Positions 60,203 through 64,000 of a stretch of 64,000 nt of DNA are shown here, piece by piece; the first letter of the stretch is position 1, and each line of letters begins with the position of its first letter. Origin of the DNA: Actinomycetota bacterium (GTDB lineage: Bacteria; Actinomycetota; Actinomycetes; S36-B12). A program made the position numbers and the translations under genes. The stretch covers positions 1 through 64,000 of the forward strand of contig JAUXRN010000170.1 of assembly GCA_030681835.1 (NCBI GenBank), written 5' to 3'. The notes under the pieces are model-generated. The model made no database searches. It was not told the origin of the DNA and saw nothing but the letters and a program-made list of their open reading frames with translations.

Positions 60203-60933
60203 GCCCGTACAACCTCGGCACGCGCATCCGCGGCGGTAAGGGTCAACCTCGTCTGGTGAGCCAGTTCCTGGCGCCAGGCGTCTTCGCTGGGCGCAGACGG
60301 GAGCGATGCTTCGCTTGGTTGCGAGGTGTAGGGCCCCAACCGTCGGAAGAGCATCGCTGCCTCGGCGTCCACCGCCCCACGCTGTGCCAGGGCCGCAAGG
60401 TCCCACAGGTCACGGGGGCTCCTGCGATCGAGCCATGCGGTGGTCTTCCACGCGACGAAACTCGGAAGCGTCGGAACAAGCAACGTGGCAGGCGGTACGC
60501 CGGCGAAACGCTGGTCAAGGACCCTGGCTTCGAAAGGCCAGGGTGCGTAGTGGTCCTCGGGAAGGAGCTGGATCTGGAGGGCTGCTCCGCTGGGGAATTG
60601 CACGAAGGCAGCCGCAGGAACCCGTGTGTCGGCCAAGGTCGGCGTGAACGTCGGGCGGCCGAACTCGCGAGCGAGATCGTTGGCGATGGCAGTCTCGACG
60701 GCGGCGGCGACATCCTGGCGTCGGCCAAGGGCGATGAGGTCGATGTCCTCGCTCAGTCTCCCTTCGGGAAGGAACGTCCGCGCCAGCGCCGTGCCGCCGT
60801 AGAACTTGACCCGGTCCGGGAGCCGAGTGCTTAGTACCGCGAGCACGTGCGAGATCAGGTAGTCGCGCTCCACTTGGTGGTCGTCGGCGCCGAACGACTC
60901 CTTGACCCTTCGCCTGTCCCCATCAGGCAGCAT
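60184..60933 (-). CDS. abiEii: AbiEii nucleotidyltransferase toxin
   Basis: The 249-residue protein has KFYGGTALARTFL (GG at 46-47) and RLSEDIDLIAL (S61, D63, D65), the nucleotidyltransferase signature of AbiEii/AbiGii toxins. VAWKTTAWLDRRSPRDLWDL is a second family block. These enzymes stop growth, usually by adding nucleotides to tRNA or other targets, and give phage resistance as a type IV TA system. The ATG at 60933 overlaps abiEi by 11 nt. Its 3' end overlaps the relE remnant. Confidence 0.86.
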   Translation of the reverse strand: MLPDGDRRRVKESFGADDHQVERDYLISHVLAVLSTRLPDRVKFYGGTALARTFLPEGRLSEDIDLIALGRRQDVAAAVETAIANDLAREFGRPTFTPTLADTRVPAAAFVQFPSGAALQIQLLPEDHYAPWPFEARVLDQRFAGVPPATLLVPTLPSFVAWKTTAWLDRRSPRDLWDLAALAQRGAVDAEAAMLFRRLGPYTSQPSEASLPSAPSEDAWRQELAHQTRLTLTAADARAEVVRAWSRLN

Positions 60934-61570
60934 GACGTGCCAGCCTCAAGGCCCGTGCCAACGCGGAGCGCCCTCGTACATTCGCAGCGAGGCTGGCGAG
61001 GCGATCAAGGTCCGCCCGCTCCATGAGAGCTCGGACGGCATCAGCCCGCGGCGTCTCGCCGTCCACGAATGGGCGGGTGCTGAGATCCAGGATCGTCTGA
61101 TGGATCGATGTAACAAGCGACGGCCCCAACTCCGTCGCCAAGTACTCCAGGTCCAGTCGCGCGGGGTCCCGCTTGGAGAACTCGACGAGTGCCGATCGGA
61201 TGGACAGCTCGATGTCGCCATGCTGGGTAGGTCCAAGGACGTACCCCGTGGCGGTGGCCCGAGGCAACGCTCCATGCACCCTGGCCGCCGAGAGCCCCCA
61301 GATCGCCCCTCTTCCAGGGCCGAATACAGCGACCGCGAGGCCGGCGCTCAGCGTCTCCAGCGAGGGAACCCAGTCGCCCCGTCGCTTGTCGGTGGGCAGC
61401 GCGGCGTAGTAGCCGTGGGCGATCTTGACGATGACGCCAGAACGAGCCAGGCGCGCAAGTTCGGCTGCGGGCTGACTGTAGACGGCCGCCGCACTTCGGC
61501 CCGTGATCATCAACGTCGGCTGGATGAGGATCGCGTGGGGAACGCCAGTGGCTCGCGGGGAGGTATTCAT
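60923..61570 (-). CDS. abiEi: AbiEi-type antitoxin and transcriptional repressor
   Basis: The 215-residue protein has an N-terminal winged-helix region (MITGRSAAAVYSQPAAELA, LARSGVIVKIAHGYYAALP). A C-terminal domain follows with AVFGPGRGAIWGLSAARVHG and LDLEYLATELGPSLVTSIHQ. AbiEi represses the abiE promoter and blocks the toxin effect. The ATG at 61570 follows TACTCT by 6 nt, and a perfect inverted repeat, TTTCTTGG-N7-CCAAGAAA, lies just upstream. The gene is the first of the pair. Confidence 0.8.
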   Translation of the reverse strand: MNTSPRATGVPHAILIQPTLMITGRSAAAVYSQPAAELARLARSGVIVKIAHGYYAALPTDKRRGDWVPSLETLSAGLAVAVFGPGRGAIWGLSAARVHGALPRATATGYVLGPTQHGDIELSIRSALVEFSKRDPARLDLEYLATELGPSLVTSIHQTILDLSTRPFVDGETPRADAVRALMERADLDRLASLAANVRGRSALARALRLARHAA

Positions 61571-61576
61571 GGATCA

Positions 61577-61582
61577 AGAGTA
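61577..61582 (-). promoter_or_regulatory. -10 box of a leaderless promoter (abiE operon)
   Basis: TACTCT on the minus strand ends 6 nt before ATG 61570. It lies beside the inverted repeat at 61588-61610, so a bound repressor would cover the promoter. Confidence 0.55.
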
Positions 61583-61587
61583 CGTGA

Positions 61588-61610
61588 TTTCTTGGGTGCA
61601 AGCCAAGAAA
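61588..61610. promoter_or_regulatory. Inverted repeat, candidate AbiEi operator
   Basis: TTTCTTGG at 61588-61595 and CCAAGAAA at 61603-61610 are perfect 8-bp inverted copies spaced by 7 nt, 18 nt upstream of the abiEi start. AbiEi proteins are known to repress their own operon by binding inverted repeats in the promoter. Confidence 0.6.
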
Positions 61611-61612
61611 AC

Positions 61613-61882
61613 TCATACTTTCCCCGTACATCGATAGACCTCTCTGCGATGGCCTATCCGCACGACGTGGACCAGCAGCACTTCGTCGAGGACTTCGTAG
61701 ACGATCCGGTAGTCCCCCACCCGGACCCGGTACACCGAGTCCTCGCCCTGCATGGCAACGCAGTTCGGCGGCCGAGGGTTGTCGGCCAACAGGTCGAGCG
61801 CCGCGCGGATCCGCTGCTGCTCGCGGCGCTCGAGAGATGCAAGAGGGCGCTGGGCACGCCGGGCGAGCCTGACCTCGTACAT
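61613..61882 (-). CDS. relE: RelE/ParE-type toxin
   Basis: The 89-residue protein starts MYEVRLARRAQRPLASLER. RIRAALDLLADNPRPPNCV and RVRVGDYRIVYEVLDEVLL follow, ending with RREVYRCTGKV. These are the RelE/ParE blocks; the basic and tyrosine residues at the end cut mRNA on the ribosome. The ATG at 61882 lies 5 nt after the antitoxin stop, so the pair is cotranscribed. A truncated near-identical copy lies 1.6 kb away, on the other side of abiE. Confidence 0.85.
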   Translation of the reverse strand: MYEVRLARRAQRPLASLERREQQRIRAALDLLADNPRPPNCVAMQGEDSVYRVRVGDYRIVYEVLDEVLLVHVVRIGHRREVYRCTGKV

Positions 61883-61887
61883 CGCGG

Positions 61888-62139
61888 TCACGTCAGGCCG
61901 AGGTCGGCCTTGACCTGCTCCCACGGGATGTAGTCGTCCTCGTCACGCGCCAGCGCCAGCTCGGCACGGTCCAGCGCGTCCTCGGCGTCCTCCACCAGCC
62001 GCTCGAACACCACGGGATCAATGACCACGGCCACGGCTCGACCGCGCCTGGTCAGGTACACCGGCTGGCCCGTGCGCTGGGCACTGTCGATCACCTCGGC
62101 CAGGTGTTCCCGGGCCTCGCTCACCGCCATCTCCGTCAT
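61888..62139 (-). CDS. Phd/YefM-family antitoxin
   Basis: The 83-residue protein has MAVSEAREHLAEVIDSAQRT, then PVYLTRRGRAVAVVIDPVVF and an acidic C terminus, DYIPWEQVKADLGLT. These match the Phd/YefM fold, which binds DNA with the N-terminal half and the toxin with the tail. ATG 62139 is preferred over ATG 62154 because TACGGT ends 6 nt upstream. The start lies within a perfect 21-bp palindrome. It represses itself and the relE gene behind it. Confidence 0.85.
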   Translation of the reverse strand: MTEMAVSEAREHLAEVIDSAQRTGQPVYLTRRGRAVAVVIDPVVFERLVEDAEDALDRAELALARDEDDYIPWEQVKADLGLT

Positions 62140-62156
62140 GTACGAACCGTACATGA
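62136..62156. promoter_or_regulatory. Perfect palindrome at the phd start, candidate autoregulatory operator
   Basis: TCATGTACG and CGTACATGA are perfect 9-bp inverted arms around AAC. It covers the -10 box (62146-62151) and the first ATG, so binding would block transcription. YefM operators in other bacteria contain similar TGTACA-type half sites. Confidence 0.65.
62146..62151 (-). promoter_or_regulatory. -10 box of a leaderless promoter (phd-relE operon)
   Basis: TACGGT on the minus strand ends 6 nt before ATG 62139 and lies fully within the palindrome. Confidence 0.5.
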
Positions 62157-62179
62157 CGGCGAGGGTCCTGGCCGCCCCC

Positions 62180-63958
62180 CTACGGCGCGAAGCCGTCCTG
62201 GATCGACGGGCCACGTTGCCTGATGTCGCTGAACACCTGCGGCGTGCAGAGCGGGAACACGTCCCAGCACTGATCGCTGGGGATCGGCTGCAGCAGGACC
62301 AGCCCGGTCGGCGTGGTCGCGGTGCTGACGGGGACGTCGGGCGCTCCCGGCACCGGCGCGACCGCGTACGGGATCGACACGCCCAGCCGCCACACGCGCT
62401 CCTGCGTGATCGCCGTCGCGTCGAACCGAGCGACCGCCGTGAACGCCGTCACGGCGAGAATGGCGTAGGCCAGGGTCCAGCCGGCCAGCCGCGGCCACGG
62501 CGAAGTGCCGGGCTTGCGGTCCGCGCGGGCCAGTTGCCATAGCGACCAGCCGATCGGCACGGCTGCCGTGCAGAACAGCGGGCCCCAGATGAAGCGGAAG
62601 GACGGCGGCGTGAACAGCCACCAGAAGGCCACCGCGATGACGCTCGGCAGCATGGCCAGCGCGAGCCCACGTGCCCGGATCCCGCCTGGCGCCCGTCGGT
62701 GGGCCAGCACGACGAGCACGGCAGCCGCGATGGCGAGCACGCCGAACGCGTATACCTCCCAATTGCCGGGCAGCCGGCCGATCCATCCGGGGACCCAGGC
62801 CCAGCCCTGCGCGGCGGACCACAGCTCCGCCGGGTCCCGGGCCGCACCCAGGGTCGCAGCACGGGCATCCACCGGGTCGAGCGCCCGCCATGGCACGTCG
62901 AACGACACCACCGACAGGGGGAACTGCAGCCAGCCGCTCAGCACGTAGTCACGGGCCGAGATGGCCAGCGCAGCGAGGGCGGCCATGCCCGCCGAGACCA
63001 TCACGGCGGCCGTCAGCCCCTCTTGGCGGGCGGTTCCGCGCCGCCGCACGGCGAGAGCCGTCACGACCACGACGGTGAGGATCGCGTAGATCGCCATCGT
63101 CGGCCGCAGCATGACCATCAGCGAGGCGAGGAGCACCGACACTGCCGCGTGGACGGCCCATCGGTGCCCGCCCGCCACCGCGTCGGCAACGTAGGCGGCC
63201 GCCGTGATCGACAGCACGAGGACCGCCGAATCCGACGATGGGCTGGTGACCCAATAGTCCGCGAGGGCCACCATGGGCAGCCACGCCGCAGTCACCCCGA
63301 CCATGAGGATGTAGGCGCCGACGGTGAGCCGGGGCCGCCTCAGCCGGGCGACGAGGTCCAGGGCCACCAGCGCGAAGAGAAGGCCGTTGAGCAGGCGGTA
63401 GCCAATCCCGTCCCACGGACCGTTGCCCAGCAGTGCAGCCAACGGGAACTCCGCATTGGCGTAGCCGAGCGGGAAGTACAGGTTGGCCAGGCCGGGGATG
63501 GCCGCGTAGTCGCCCGCGTAATGGATGGCCCCCAGGTGGTACAGCCCTGAGTCGTAGTTGGTCACCCGACCCAGGGCGGCCGCGGCCAGGAAGGCCTGGG
63601 CCACTGCCAACGCGGCCAGGACCGCCAACCGCCAGCCCTTGAGGGCCTGCGATCGGACGGGGGACCTCCGGCGCGCCCGGATGCCCCACCCGATCCCGAG
63701 TGCCCCGATCAGCGCAATGAAGACGAGGACGACGAAGGCGGCCGCCCCGCTGCGCAGCGGCACGACGACGCTGAGGCCCACCGTGACGATCGCGAGCGCG
63801 ACGAGGCCGGACCACACGGCCACCCGGAGGGTCGACGAGGTCCAGCGGCCCGACGTCATCGCGAGGGCTGGCACCAGCCCCACAGCCATGGCCGCGACGG
63901 CGCACGCTGCCCAGGTGGCCAGCACGAGCAGCATGCCGACGGCGATCTGACCAGGCAT
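62180..63958 (-). CDS. Polytopic membrane protein, LIC_10190-like, possible GT-C
   Basis: The 592-residue protein has about 13 hydrophobic segments. A loop carries TNYDSGLYHLGAIHYAGDYA and AIPGLANLYFPLGYANAEFP, the signature of the LIC_10190 family of membrane proteins in surface-sugar loci. These resemble GT-C enzymes, which use lipid-phosphate sugars outside the membrane; activity is unproven. ATG 63958 overlaps the stop of the upstream SDR as TGATG; GTG 63961 is possible. It resembles the 28.8 kb protein only in layout. Confidence 0.65.
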   Translation of the reverse strand: MPGQIAVGMLLVLATWAACAVAAMAVGLVPALAMTSGRWTSSTLRVAVWSGLVALAIVTVGLSVVVPLRSGAAAFVVLVFIALIGALGIGWGIRARRRSPVRSQALKGWRLAVLAALAVAQAFLAAAALGRVTNYDSGLYHLGAIHYAGDYAAIPGLANLYFPLGYANAEFPLAALLGNGPWDGIGYRLLNGLLFALVALDLVARLRRPRLTVGAYILMVGVTAAWLPMVALADYWVTSPSSDSAVLVLSITAAAYVADAVAGGHRWAVHAAVSVLLASLMVMLRPTMAIYAILTVVVVTALAVRRRGTARQEGLTAAVMVSAGMAALAALAISARDYVLSGWLQFPLSVVSFDVPWRALDPVDARAATLGAARDPAELWSAAQGWAWVPGWIGRLPGNWEVYAFGVLAIAAAVLVVLAHRRAPGGIRARGLALAMLPSVIAVAFWWLFTPPSFRFIWGPLFCTAAVPIGWSLWQLARADRKPGTSPWPRLAGWTLAYAILAVTAFTAVARFDATAITQERVWRLGVSIPYAVAPVPGAPDVPVSTATTPTGLVLLQPIPSDQCWDVFPLCTPQVFSDIRQRGPSIQDGFAP

Positions 63959-64000
63959 CACGCCAGGGTCGAGCGGAAGTACTCGATGGTCCGGGCCAGG
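63958..64000 (-). CDS. C-terminal fragment of an NAD-dependent sugar SDR
   Basis: Only the last 13 codons are in the window: LARTIEYFRSTLA and a stop. This ending is typical of UDP-glucuronate decarboxylase or dTDP-glucose dehydratase-like SDRs (GLxxTIEYFR). The stop overlaps the membrane protein's start as TGATG, so they are coupled. The fragment is short, so the family is tentative. Confidence 0.45.
   Translation of the reverse strand, partial: LARTIEYFRSTLA

Overview
The window is dense, high-GC coding DNA of bacterial type, by eye about two-thirds G+C. GTG and TTG starts are frequent, ATGA, GTGA and TGATG overlaps are common, and many start codons have a TANNNT box 6-7 nt upstream, the signature of leaderless transcripts. 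Together these suggest an actinobacterium; this is inference, because no ribosomal or other phylogenetic marker is present. Nearly all of the window is one very large surface-glycan locus, with a toxin-antitoxin (TA) island near its right end. No gap between genes exceeds about 100 nt, and I saw no tRNA, rRNA or CRISPR.

Left edge (1-5.1 kb): the end of an IS3-type insertion sequence cuts the 3' end of a cobalamin-binding radical SAM gene. A GT-B-like protein and a methyltransferase follow. Pseudaminic acid block (5.1-12.9 kb): cytidylyltransferase PseF, synthase PseI, a PseG-PseH fusion, aminotransferase PseC and dehydratase PseB form a full route from UDP-GlcNAc to CMP-pseudaminic acid. They are interleaved with an ATP-grasp ligase, an inositol-monophosphatase-like protein and a PIG-L deacetylase that could decorate the sugar.

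Second sugar-acid block (12.9-23.6 kb): an ABC exporter, an FkbM methyltransferase, a GSA-aminomutase-like aminotransferase, an SpsF-like cytidylyltransferase and two aldo/keto reductases lie on the minus strand. Divergent from them are an RmlD-like SDR and a second, distinct NeuB-family synthase, then a glycosyltransferase and a methyltransferase. This looks like a separate and possibly undescribed nonulosonate-like pathway.

Assembly and decoration (23.6-59.5 kb): this part holds a second ABC exporter, many glycosyltransferases, TylF-like and other methyltransferases and two polytopic GT-C-like membrane proteins. It also has a DUF4910 peptidase-like protein, a PhyH dioxygenase and a six-gene operon (SDR, asparagine-synthase-like amidotransferase, SDR, FemAB/GNAT, sulfotransferase, DegT aminotransferase). 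A Wzm/Wzt exporter with a large carbohydrate-binding-type tail shares an operon with a methyltransferase and a deacetylase-glycosyltransferase fusion. A 67-bp hairpin element occurs twice, 19 kb apart, each time right after a gene.

TA island (59.4-62.2 kb): a MazEF-type pair, a 5'-truncated relE copy, an AbiEi/AbiEii pair and an intact Phd-RelE pair. The AbiE pair sits between two direct copies of the relE 3' end, and both the phd and abiEi promoters carry perfect inverted repeats. Right edge (62.2-64 kb): an LIC_10190-like membrane protein and the last codons of an SDR return to the glycan theme.
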